Origin: Pseudisothecium myosuroides
Taxonomy: Eukaryota > Streptophyta > Bryopsida > Hypnales > Lembophyllaceae
Assembly (NCBI GenBank): GCA_951799445.1
Contig: OX637287.1
Span: forward strand, 5,766,001 to 5,830,000
DNA: 64,000 bases
Reading direction: 5' to 3'
Shown: in pieces, positions 12,006-22,900 of the stretch
How positions within the stretch are numbered: the stretch's first letter is position 1
How the letters are laid out: every line of letters begins with the position of its first letter
The notes under the pieces: model-generated
Database searches by the model: none
The model's input: the letters and a program-made list of their open reading frames with translations, nothing else
Told to the model about the DNA's origin: nothing
Made by a program: the position numbers and the translations under genes

Positions 12006-13952
12006 GGGGACAATGACTAGCAATTGTGCCATTTTCTGTGCCCCTATATTCGCTTGAGGTGTATATTCATGGCAAAGAGACAACTAATCTTCACTTACTA
12101 AGCATCAATTGGAGATGCACCATACATCATCTACAGAGGTGAAAGCAAGCCTTTTTGAAAATGATAAATTAAAGTCAAATTCTTAACTGATGATTTTCAA
12201 TGGACATGCATTGCATTTAGAGTTTGTACAAGTAATATGGGTTTTAAAAATGAACGCTCGTAGGAATGGTTTTTCTTTGAACATTGCCTGCTATATTGTA
12301 TTGATTACATACTTTCAAAATTTTAAAAAGTAGAAGAACTTGTAAACTATATTGATCTTTGCAAGTCATTCAAAAGAGGCTACAAATTCTTAACAAATAT
12401 CTCTAATATATTTTAATGAATCTATGTGACAAAAAAAAGGTAAATGCATCTACAAAATTACACCTTAATCTCTTTATTATTACTACATTTTCTTTGTATA
12501 AGTACTACTAGTAGAAAGGAGGCTAAAAGGCACCAAGTTATATTATTAGAGCTTGGTGCCCCCAAGATGACCTTTCTACTACGAGCACATAATGTTTAAA
12601 ATATGTCCCTTAGTGAATAGACAATTTCTACATCTCATGTGATAGAGTTTTTTTTAATATTCAAATGCCTATTCACAAAAGAATCCTAAAAAATGGTTTA
12701 CAATGGGCAAGCCAATAAAATCAATTTTTCTTAGAGATTTTCATTAGCCAAAAGTTTGAAAAAGGTCTAGCTTGACTAATGAGAATGCTCCAAATGTTTG
12801 ATTTTCTTTGCTTGGTCCCAACTCCCAAGTATAAAGCATCTCTAAGTGAGCGTATTCCAATCATTTTCCCTTATTACATAAATTAGTGTAAAATGTCAAG
12901 AAATATAGTGTGGGGGGCAACTACCCAGAGGCGTCCCTCATTCATTGCGGGCAGAGCAAGGCTGCTGGGGCACCAACAACCTACATGAAGGAATGGAGGC
13001 AAGTGAGTAGCCAGGCGGGTAGTGGATGAATGAATGAAGAACACAGCCGCAACATTCATCCCCCCACACCGACGTGTTTAATATGACATGTAGAGGTAGA
13101 GAGAAGAGAGCGTAGTCAAGGCATTCAGCACCACAACGCCACTGGAGTGTTTTCTTCTCTGCGCTCGGGGCTCTACTTCCCATGCGCTCGCTCACTCTCA
13201 CTTCCGCCGCGCTTGCCAGCCTGTCGCCCCTTCATATTGCGCATTGAGCTTCCTCTTCATCTCTCTTTCCAATTGATTAATTCACATTCAACAATCATGG
13301 GAGTCCGTCGCGGAGCCGCCGTTGTTGCACTTCTTCTACATCTCATGTGATAGTTTTTTTTATATATTCGAATGCCTATTCACAAAAGAATCCTAAAAAA
13401 TGCTTTACACTAGGTAAGCCAATAAAATCAATTTTTCTTAGAGATTCTCATTAGCCAAGAGATAGAAAAAGGCCTAGCTTGACTAATGAGAATGCTCCAA
13501 ATGTTCGATTTTCTTTGCTTGGTCCCAACTCCCAAGTGTAAAGCATCTCCAAGTGAGCGAATTCCATCCATTTTCCCTTATTACATAAATTAGTGTAAAA
13601 TGTCAGGAAATATAGTGTGGGTGGCACCCACCCCTAAGGCGGCCCTCATTCATTACAGGCAGACCAAGGCCGCTGGGGCACGAGCAACCTACGTGAAGGA
13701 ACGGGGGCAAGTAAGTAGCCAGGCGGGCAGTGGATGAATGAATGAAGAACACAGCTGCAACATCCATCCCCCCACACCGACGTGTTTAATTAGACATGCA
13801 GAGGGAGAAAGAAGAGAGCGCAGTCAAGGCATTCGGCACCACAACGCCACTGGAGTGTTTTCCTCTCTGCGCTCAGAGCTCCACCTCTCGTGCGCTAGCT
13901 CACTCTCACTCTCGCCGCGCTTGCCAGCCTGCCGCGCTTACCTGCCGCCCCT
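12006..13952. repeat. Expansin upstream-array units 4 and 5
   Basis: This is a second dimer of about 1.9 kb with the same internal junction as units 2 and 3. Unit 4 has the upstream block (12006-12870) plus promoter, 5'UTR and an intact ATG (13297) with 14 expansin-like codons. It then switches at the same TTCTACATCTCATG junction, so the frame closes at TGA 13348-13350. Unit 5 continues through a further promoter copy (13581-13952), which breaks inside the 5'UTR at GCCGCCCCT and jumps to AAAATTTTAAAAAGTAG. The shared junction shows the dimer was duplicated after the first chimera formed. Confidence 0.75.
13297..13350 (+). pseudogene. Truncated expansin start: 17-codon signal-peptide remnant
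   Basis: The frame reads MGVRRGAAVVALLLHLM and then stops. The first 14 residues match the intact expansin start at 14940 ([14 protein letters not shown]) with a few changes. The rest comes from the inserted upstream repeat. The 5' flank is a full promoter-like copy, so a short transcript could in principle be made. No expansin domain follows. Confidence 0.65.
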
Positions 13953-14510
13953 GAAAATTTTAAAAAGTAGAAGAACTTGTAAACTATATTGATCTTTGCA
14001 AGTCATTCAAAAGAGGCTACAAATTCTTAACAAATATCTCTAATATATTTTAACGAATCTATGTGACAAAAAAAAGGTAAATGCATCTACAAAATTACAC
14101 CTTAATCTCTTTATTATTACTACATTTTCTTCGTATAAGTACTACTAGTAGAAAGGAGGCTAAAAGGCACCAAGTTATATTATTAGAGCTTGGTGCCCCC
14201 AAGATGACCTTTCTACTACGAGCACATAATGTTTAAAATATGTCCCTTAGTGAATAGACAATTTCTACATCTCATGTGATAGAGTTTTTTTTAATATTCA
14301 AATGCCTATTCACAAAAGAATCCTAAAAAATGGTTTACAATGGGCAAGCCAATAAAATCAATTTTTCTTAGAGATTTTCATTAGCCAAAAGTTTGAAAAA
14401 GGTCTAGCTTGACTGATGAGAATGCTCCAAATGTTTGATTTTCTTTGCTTGGTCCCAACTCCCAAGTGTAAAGCATCTCCAAATGAGCATATTCCAATCA
14501 TTTTCCCTTA
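13953..14510. repeat. Upstream-array unit 6, next to the intact gene
   Basis: This block is nearly identical to 12316-12870 in unit 4, including indel positions, pointing to a recent duplication or gene conversion. It leads directly into the promoter of the intact expansin gene. Confidence 0.75.
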
Positions 14511-14939
14511 TTACATAAATTAGTGTAAAATGTCAGGAAATATAGCGTGGGTGGCACCCACCCCTGAGGTGGCCCTCATTCATTGCGGGCAGACCAAGGC
14601 CACTGGGGCAGGAGCAACCTACGTGAAGGAACGGGGGCAGGTAAGTAGCCAGGCGGGTAGTGGATGAATGAATGACGAACACAGCCGCAACATTCATCCC
14701 CCCACACCGACGTGTTTTAATTAGACATGCAGAGGTAGAGAGAAGAGAGCGCAGTCAAGGCATTCGGCACCACAACGCCACTGGAGTGTTTTCCTCTCTG
14801 CGCTCGGAGCTCCACCTCCCGTGCGTAGCTCACTCTCACTCCCGCCGCGCTTGCCAGCCTGCCGCGCTTGCCTGCCGCCCCTTCATATTGCGCATTCTGC
14901 GTTGTCTTCATCTCTCTTTCCAATTCGCATTCAGTAATC
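14511..14939 (+). promoter_or_regulatory. Promoter and 5'UTR region of the intact expansin gene
   Basis: This is the fifth copy of the promoter block and the only one followed by the complete gene. Conserved landmarks are TTACATAAATTAGTGTAAAA, a GGATGAATGAATGA run, CACACCGACGTGTTT, GAGAGCGCAGTCAAGGCATT and a CT-rich leader ending just before the ATG at 14940. The transcription start is not determined; the AT-rich TTACATAAATT at the left edge lies over 400 bp from the ATG, and no closer unambiguous TATA box was found. Confidence 0.55.
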
Positions 14940-16652
14940 ATGGGAGTCCGTCGCGCCGCCATTGCTGCGCTTCTTCTGCAGGTGACGATGCCCGTTCTGC
15001 TGGTGATGCAGCTCGCTTCCGCAGTGGAGGCTTTCGCGGCTTCGAGTTGGAATGCCGCACATGCCACTTACTATGGCGGAGCTGACGCTTCCGGAACTCA
15101 AGGTGCGTGCCGTGCCTTGGAGCTATTGCTCACTTTTAAGCAAATGTTGAGACGACGTGCTTAGCTTGAATTGATTGATGAACACGTAGAGGAAGCGAGG
15201 TATTTAACTTGAGAATTTTAGTATTGAATGTGCGTGATCGTGCTTAGTGTGCACGTCCATCGTCTTGTGGAATCGGCCGTGTTGCTACAATTGTGGAGGT
15301 GAATTTGTAGGCGCTTACAATACTGTGCAACTGATGAATTGTTGACTCCGTCTGCGTTATGGTGCATTCTGCTCAATGCCGTGCGTTGTGTGTATGTGCT
15401 GTTTTGCACAATGTCTGTCTAAATTCAAGCTATAGAACCGTGGTATTCCCGCCTTAATTTAAACTGTGACGAGTAGACTGCTTGTCGTTCTGTGATTGTA
15501 TGTGTTATTTTGCAAAGTGTCTTGTAGTTGTACAAGTCTTGGTTCATTCTTTAACATTGTGGAGCTCCCGCCGTAGTTTACTACGTCGTCTGTTTCAATT
15601 AATGTTTGCACTTCTGCGGTTGGCAATGTTTGCTAATTCGGAACGCTAAATCGTTAGAGGCAAACAGGACAAACAAATTTCTAAGCATCCTAATTGTTTA
15701 GTTTGTTACGGAAGGTACTCGGGCTGTAGAATTTTAAATGTCTGCTTAATTTCGGTGCTGAGCTTTCCGCACTCTGTTTTTAGCCATGGTGAGCATATGC
15801 GAGTGTTTGCGCCATGTTGAGGAATTCGACGACACATGCTTAAGCTTCTTTCTGCTGGTCGTCTCTGCCATGCCAGAGAGTTTGCTGATATTAATTGTAT
15901 GTATTTGACGAGACAATGAATGATGGTGCAGGCGGAGCGTGCGGATTCGGGAACCTGTACAGCACAGGCTATGGCACGAACACCGCAGCTCTCAGTCAGG
16001 CTCTCTTCAACTCCGGCCTCACCTGCGGAGCTTGCTTTGAGCTTGCATGCGACGCCAGCGGCTCCAAGTACTGCGCAGGCGCGCCCACTGTGGTCGTCAC
16101 TGCCACGAACTTTTGTCCTTCTGGCTCCGACGGCGGCTGGTGTGACTCCCCGAAGCAGCATTTCGACCTCTCCCTCCCCGTCTTCGACAAGATCGCTCAG
16201 GAAGTGGGCGGAGTCATTCCTGTCAAATACAGAAGGTATTTAAACGTTGTGTTCCTTACTTTTACCTTCACCAAATCCTTCGATCTTGAGACGAATGCCC
16301 GAATAATTTGTTGATGATTGATCCATGTCGCCTTTCCTACAGGGTGCCGTGCCAGAAGACTGGCGGCATTCGCTTCACCATGAACGGCAATCCCTACTTT
16401 ATTCTGGTTCTTGTGACGAACGTGGCGGGCGCCGGCGACGTGCAGCAGCTCTACATCAAGGGTGACGGCACGGATTGGAACGCCATGAAACGCAACTGGG
16501 GTCAGCAGTGGCAGTTCTCCGGTAACAGCGACCTCGTGGGACAAGCGCTCTCCTTCAAAGTCGTCACGAGCGATGGCGCAACGTCGGTATCCATGGGCGC
16601 CGCTCCTGCGAACTGGAAGTTCTCTCAGACTTTCGAAGGCTCCAATTTCTGA
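14940..16652 (+). CDS. EXPA: Alpha-expansin (EXPA), 3 exons, 258 aa
   Basis: Exons are 14940-15102, 15932-16235 and 16343-16652; all junctions are GT-AG and join in frame. Expansins are secreted wall proteins that loosen cellulose-xyloglucan contacts at acid pH without hydrolysis. The protein has a signal peptide (about residues 1-31), then [13 protein letters not shown] and GGACGFGN (56-62), a cysteine-rich double-psi barrel domain, and the HFD motif (131-133) after WCDSPKQ. A C-terminal CBM63-like domain holds the expected tryptophans and ends SNF. Length and the alpha-type insertion before HFD indicate EXPA rather than EXPB. It is the only complete member of the upstream array. ATG 14940 is chosen because it opens the signal peptide. 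A poly(A) signal candidate lies at 17055-17060. Confidence 0.93.
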
Positions 16653-16736
16653 TACGGCCTCCAGGCCACGTCACTGGCAGCTCCCAATAATCGCATCCAT
16701 CTGGAGTATTGAGTCATCTCTCTGCGTTTAGACTGT

Positions 16737-16758
16737 TCGTCGTCGTCGTCGTCGTCGT
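16737..16758. repeat. CGT trinucleotide microsatellite in the expansin 3'UTR
   Basis: About seven tandem CGT units lie shortly after the stop codon, within the presumed 3'UTR. Confidence 0.85.
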
Positions 16759-17054
16759 CAAATATTATTAGATGTGCAGTGGAATGGAGTGCAAAGGTTG
16801 TCGAGGTGTTCTGCTGTGCCGGTCGTTTTGCATCACCCGCTCCTTGAATGTATTTTAACTATCTCCTCATTCAGTTGACAAGTGGATTTAGAAGCTTGTT
16901 TCCCGAGAGCTGTGACCAGCCTCAATTTGTAACTCTGTGTTGAGGACCGCTTATGGTCTTCTCGTGAAAAGCGGAATCCCTGTCAACGAGTACAGAGGTG
17001 GACTGTGGACTCATTTGTGTCGACCACCCGCGCTATGACCTCTCTTTCTGGACA

Positions 17055-17060
17055 ATAAAA
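17055..17060 (+). terminator. AATAAA polyadenylation signal candidate (expansin)
   Basis: A canonical AATAAA lies about 400 bp after the expansin stop. Plant signals are loose, so usage is uncertain. Confidence 0.45.
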
Positions 17061-17099
17061 TCGTACGCAGTGCATAAGCGTGCTGTTTCGTTACTTTCA

Positions 17100-19966
17100 A
17101 ACTCCGCGAGTTCACTGGCTTTCTTTTGTACAGTACATCACATTGGTTGTTCATAAATAAACTCTGGATTTGCTCTCGATTTCTAGACTTAGAAGAGTAG
17201 ATCTCTGGTGCAATTAATGCCTATCAATGCCTTCCATTGTCGTCGTTGTTTGACAATATTTTTAAGGTAAAAGGTCCTTTCGATTATTTACTCAGCAAAA
17301 CAATATCAAGAGAAAACGTACTTACCCGATACGAGCAATTAGAAAAGGAATACATACGAAGCCATGAATTCACCCAAAAATGCTAATCAGAGATCTGCTT
17401 CTACATGTTTTAGCTGCCGTTCGAAAGAGCAAATGAATCCCAAAGTCCATATACGTCGCGAACACATCGAAATCAACACTCCATTGGGGGATATTAGCTC
17501 ATTTTGCAAATTTTGATTTAATCCTAAAAGTCGAATATATATTTTACTCAAACTCATCTTCTAAGAACTCTTTCACACCGCTTTTATTTTGGCTTCTAGC
17601 TACGTATGCTTTTTGGCTCTTGTGACCATTTTCAGCGATAAAATCTTCACTACACCTACTGTACTTCTTTCCAGAATGACCAGAATGACTCCACTCCACA
17701 GCTTATTCACTCCGACACCCCATATTTGTCTCCCCTTTGACCTTCAATTGCAGCACCGCAATCCTTTTCTCACACTTTTTGAAGGTAGAATTTGAGCTTC
17801 TCTTTCCCTCTTACACCAACCCTGACGACCATCATCACCATCACCATCACCACGACTCCAAGGGGACCGTCTGTCAACCACGTTACAACTTGGTGTGCAC
17901 TACGCTGAAACCCAAACATATGTCCATTCGCACTGGCTCGGGCTCGGGAATGGTACCGTATACCCAATACGGTATCTACCCACCAAGGAAGCTTTGGAAA
18001 CCAAGCACGTACTTCGGTACTTCCGCTCATCATGGAAAGGAATCTGAACAGCCAGGCAAGCAAGCAAGCAGGAAAGGTTTGTGTCAGTTGGGTTTGAAGT
18101 TTGTCAGGGTTTCAGTCGCTCCGTGTCGGCCGGGCTAAGCTTCACTCTGACAAACCTCCACCCCCTCTCCCTGCCTCTCCGTCGCGACGGCGACTAAAGG
18201 TACAGTAGATTGTGATAAAATCAACCGTGAGCCCATTCCTTCAAAGTTTAGGAGAGGTGGTCATTGTCATTCTGAACTTGGGAGGTTTGACAGGTTCAGA
18301 ATTTTGTATTTTAAGGCACTCGCCGTTTGCCCTTCTATGATGAATGAATGAGTGAGTGCACAGTCAATACATTTGGGCGGAATTGGAATTTGCTCGGTTG
18401 GTTTTACAGCAACGCGCCTGACCTTCAAAGTGTAGCAGATTTTGACACAAAATCATTCTTCTTCTCTTTACAAAGTGTCACATCGTGTATCCTGATTGTG
18501 TACCCATGAAATTAGACAATGGGCTGTAGATCTTCACTTTCATTGGCAAGGAAAGAGTTGAATCTGCTACTAACACTAGAACGGTATTGTGTTGTGAATT
18601 GATCAGAAAACGGTCTCCTCTTGAGGACACTCGTGTTTCTTTTATATCATCTTTTTGTGATTTCTTTCACACTCATATTTCTGTATCGGATGAACTGAAA
18701 TCGGATAATTTTCAGTGTTTCCTATAAAGCGTACATAGGCCGTTGTTATTTTACAATGTAAAGGCCCTACGATACATATGTAATAGCCCGATACATATGT
18801 AATATCAACAAACCTTTAAATACGGTCAACGAGTGCACCCTCCATGTAATCACGTGAATTTTGAGCACATATACGGTATTGATTTGCGACAATAAAGAGG
18901 TCTGTGTGTATTTCTGGAGCAGCCAACTGAACCTCACCACATTCAGGTCGCCTTATCCTGGTTGATGATTGTAAAACTTCCCAACTGTTGGGTGGGCTTG
19001 GATGCTCATCAATTCGCAGAATGCTCAAGATGGGCAACGGTGGGATTTTGTGCAGAGTGGTGTTCATGTGCAGGCCACTGGCGCACTGCTCTACCCTGGC
19101 AACAACTCACTTATTGTTGTCCACGGTGGTACTTGTACGGTAAGACTTGTCCACTGATTTGTCCTACTGGTGTGTGACACTAATCTACCGAAGCCGCACG
19201 ATTATAAATTAGTGTATGTTGAAAAGATTACTATTGAAAAGTAAAATTTATTATTAGTGACAGTAATTTTGTAGGTGACACAAATTTGCACCGTCAATTG
19301 ATAGAATAAATCAGTGTAGTAGTGAGAGTGTTTGACTGGAAAATGCTAAGAACGGATCAATATAGAATGCATGAGAGGGTGCTTTGCACTTGACTAATTA
19401 ACAGGTAGTTGGTGGTGAGCACTACTACATGTAATTCAAAAATTGCATTTGGAGGGTTGGAAGTGAGTCATGAGTTGTAGGCTTATTGGCATTGATGGGC
19501 ATTATAGCTTTTCATAGAAAGACAACATAAAAAACTGGTGGACAAAGATTTGTAGGGAGTGACAAACAATGTAAAATGGAATGTAAATTAAATTGTGAAT
19601 CACTACAAGTTGAGACTGGTGTGCACCACACCTTGAGAGCCAAGTGGCGCAATTTCCTCAAATTTTCGCATTGGATTAGTCACTCCAACTAGTGGCACCA
19701 CCAATGCAAGGCACTTGGGGCCATGGTGCTGTCTCACACAGTTGCCTTGCACTGGTGAAGCCACGAGATGGAGTGGCTTACCCTCACATTGGTGCTGCAA
19801 AGGCTCTGGAGAAGTCAAATGAGAAACAAATGAAAGAAAAGAGAGGAACCATTGGCTGTACAAATATTTGCCAAAATTTGACAGATAGGCACCACCATAA
19901 TCTCATTTACTGAATTGGAAAAATCTGTGAGCTGAGTAATCTAAAAAATGTTGATATTGAGTTCTA
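17100..19966. other. Intergenic region with small repeats, no supported gene
   Basis: A CAT/CAC run at about 17828-17855 produces a histidine-rich ORF that is not otherwise gene-like. A short perfect inverted repeat (TACCGTAT, 5-base loop, ATACGGTA) sits near 17954-17974. CGATACATATGTAAT occurs twice near 18770-18805. The 60-86 codon ORFs at 18816-19177 and 19603-19913 show no domain and no splice chain. Confidence 0.5.
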
Positions 19967-22900
19967 TCAAAGGAAGAAGTTTGAAAATGGAGTCTGGCTT
20001 AGCAATTCTTTAGCCGTTTCATTAAGCCGTCGAAGCCCTTGAACGTGGGGTTCATCTGCATCAACAGGAATTATTGCTGCAAGCTCTCCTTGATCCAGTT
20101 GGTCCACCACTCTGTTGGCAGCTTCAAGTCCCGTCACAAAGGCTTTTTCCTGTCCATTCCAAACATCCAGCATGTTTATACTAATTGGTTGCTAAGAGTT
20201 TCTTGAGCATTCCTACAAATATAGAAGTTTCTGGAAAGAGTCCCTTAACCTTTGTATGGTGTCATATTAGGATTCTAACTCTTATATGTTGTCATATTTG
20301 AGCATGACGAGGTTTAGATCCTAATATGATATCCAAAAGGAAGTTACTAATTGTTAAATTATCAAGCCAATGGTGTACGTCGTACCATATTTTAGTTCAT
20401 ATATCATATTCTAGAAAAATACGACACCAAATGAATGGTTCCCTAGACTTTTAAGGTTCAAACGGTAGTTGTATAATACCTGAGACCATGAGCCGTGCCG
20501 ATTCACAATCCAGTCCCCTGCCATGAAAACATTCGGAAAGCTTGTAGTCCCACGCATCATATACTGATAGGACCCTGCATTAGGACCCAGAGTCAGGTAA
20601 GAAAGCATCGTTGTCATAGTGGGCGACTTATAATCATCGGACATCCTGGACGGGCGGACATTTCGGACGATTCAGACGGACCGGACAAACAATGTGACCA
20701 CCTTAAAGTAGTCACATCGGGCGGATTAAGAGTACTGGACGTCCCGGACACGCGAACAAATTGAACAGTTCAGACGGAAGGTCCGTCCAATGTGACAACT
20801 ACTTAAGAAAGTACCCTCTGTTGTTTACATAGCAAAGTATTGTGAGAGAGTTAAGGCACATTTTCTAAATCCCATAAATAACTCTGGCAAGAGTATTTGG
20901 TTCTCTTAGTATAAGTTGCTAGGGACAGGAGTAGTGTGCAAAGCTGGCATTCTATAGGGCATTGAAGGTGGCAAGAAGTTCTATACAAAGTATAAAGGAC
21001 CCTAGTGAATTTATAAAAACTCATGGTCATTGAGATCAACCCCAGGGAACCCCTTTTTGGTAAATATTCGACTGGACCCCAAGAGGGATGGCCTGAATGA
21101 CAATTCTAGCCTCATGACAAACCCTACTTGTGTTCCTCCTCCTGGTCCTCTATAGTACAAACTAGCCATGTAGGTGAACAACTTGAATGATTTTAAGGAG
21201 CTCATGATGGAACAAAGAAAGAATTCAAAATTATGTCCAAGTGTCACAAATTTATCATCTCAAATGAAGCTTCTAACTAAACAGTGTCGGTCTCCAAACT
21301 TGGTGTTCACAATGGGCTCCATCACTCTACCTGGGAAGAAGTGTGTTACAGCTTTAGGGAAGCGGACAACGGCTTGATCAATCACATTCGCATTGCCAAA
21401 CTCGGGAATGCATATGGCAAGATAATCCTGAACCTTCTTCACAATCTGGTCATTACTTAAGGGTAAGAACTGGTTCGCATGATACTGCCACAAAGTCACA
21501 AACTCATGGTCAGTGCATAATCGTCAAGGGCATAAGAGAGAAAACACACATAAAGAATGAATAGAACCACTTGGGAAATATCGAGAGTGTAAAACACCAG
21601 AAAATATTAGAGACCACATGGTCCTCCACTACTGAGGTCATGAGAAATCAGTTCGTACATGAAAACAACTAACGTGTTCTATGACGCATTCTAGAGTCAC
21701 GATTCTCCATAGGCAACAGCTAGTCTTCATCAATAAAATAACCTCTTAAGAAATCACCAAAGCAAAAAGAATGCGATGATGGACATGAAAACAAAAGGTT
21801 TCAGAGATTTCGAGCAGAATGACTTACAAAGTCAGCTTCAACCACAGTGCCAGGTTCGTCTTTGTACTCATCGTGTAATTCATTCAGGTTAAAGAACGTC
21901 CATCCAGTCGTAGTATCAAATCCGAAGCATGCATTGCTGGGCATAGGAATAGTGACCTGTTTTCAAAAACGCAAAATGTACCATCAAGCTCATGCCCAAG
22001 AAAGGAATATAACTAGCTTTGGGAGTCAGCATGTTCTTTGTACGCCAAGAGCAAAAGATGTCCAGTGTACCTTGCGATCAAGCCAGAGCCGTACAGCTAA
22101 TATGTCAACACCACCAAGATTGGAGGTGTTGACAAACTCTTCTCTGGTCCGCAATACTTTACTGCAAAGAAGTACAGGATCGGCCCATTTAGTAAAATAC
22201 ATCCCAACCTCAGATGTATATCTACACAAAAATGAATGGCGATCCTTTGCAAGCACAAAAATTCGGAAAGTCCAAAGGAGATAGCAAGGTTGTTCATGTC
22301 ACAATGTGCTAAAGCAAACACATACAGTATTGCAAAATGAAGTCGTGACTCAGATGGATTCCAATAATGGGTTTAACACTATATGATTACCTGCTTGGGA
22401 CGATTTTCTGCATTGCAGAGATACCAACGGAGAATATAACAGCATCGGCAGGGAAATGCTCCTCACCGCAAAGAACCCCCGTCACAGAGCCTGTGGCTTC
22501 ATCGAGCACTAGATCAGTGACCCGTTTTTTGGAGAGGAAATGGCACCCAGTTTCTTGCATGGATGCTACCCATGGCCTGAATATCTTCTCGCCCACAGTT
22601 CCGCGGCACCACACGACATCGAAATCTGGCTGCACAGGCACTGCTGTTGTCTTGAGTACGAAGAGCGCTTTGGTTGCATTTACGAAGGGTAAGGCTGTGT
22701 CTACCGATATCGAGGTCAAAAATAATAACAAGAGGAATACAAGAGCAATAACCTCCTACAGGACCAAGGAATAATGGTTTAGAAATGACCAATTCCATTG
22801 ATCATATAGTTCAGATAGGGCCAAATTCTATCTCACCAGAATCAGTGGAGAACATCGCATGAGTTGGTCGATAAGTAAATAAAATTGGGCAAAAGAAATT

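Noticed and set aside
14672..15085. Overlapping ORFs on both strands over the expansin leader
   Set aside because: They are other-frame shadows of the GC-rich leader and exon 1; similar ORFs recur in the array copies because the DNA is repeated.
8715..15102. CRISPR-like or satellite interpretation of the array
   Set aside because: Units are long, irregular and contain promoter, leader and coding pieces of the adjacent gene; there are no short regular repeats with unique spacers.
15706..16161. 151-codon minus-strand ORF over expansin exon 2
   Set aside because: Antisense shadow of a clear expansin exon.
17737..18138. 133-codon ORF with a histidine run
   Set aside because: The histidines come from a CAT/CAC repeat; no other coding features or splice chain.
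21847..22284. 145-codon plus-strand ORF within the FAD gene
   Set aside because: Antisense to FAD exons 9 and 10, which match the superfamily and splice in frame.
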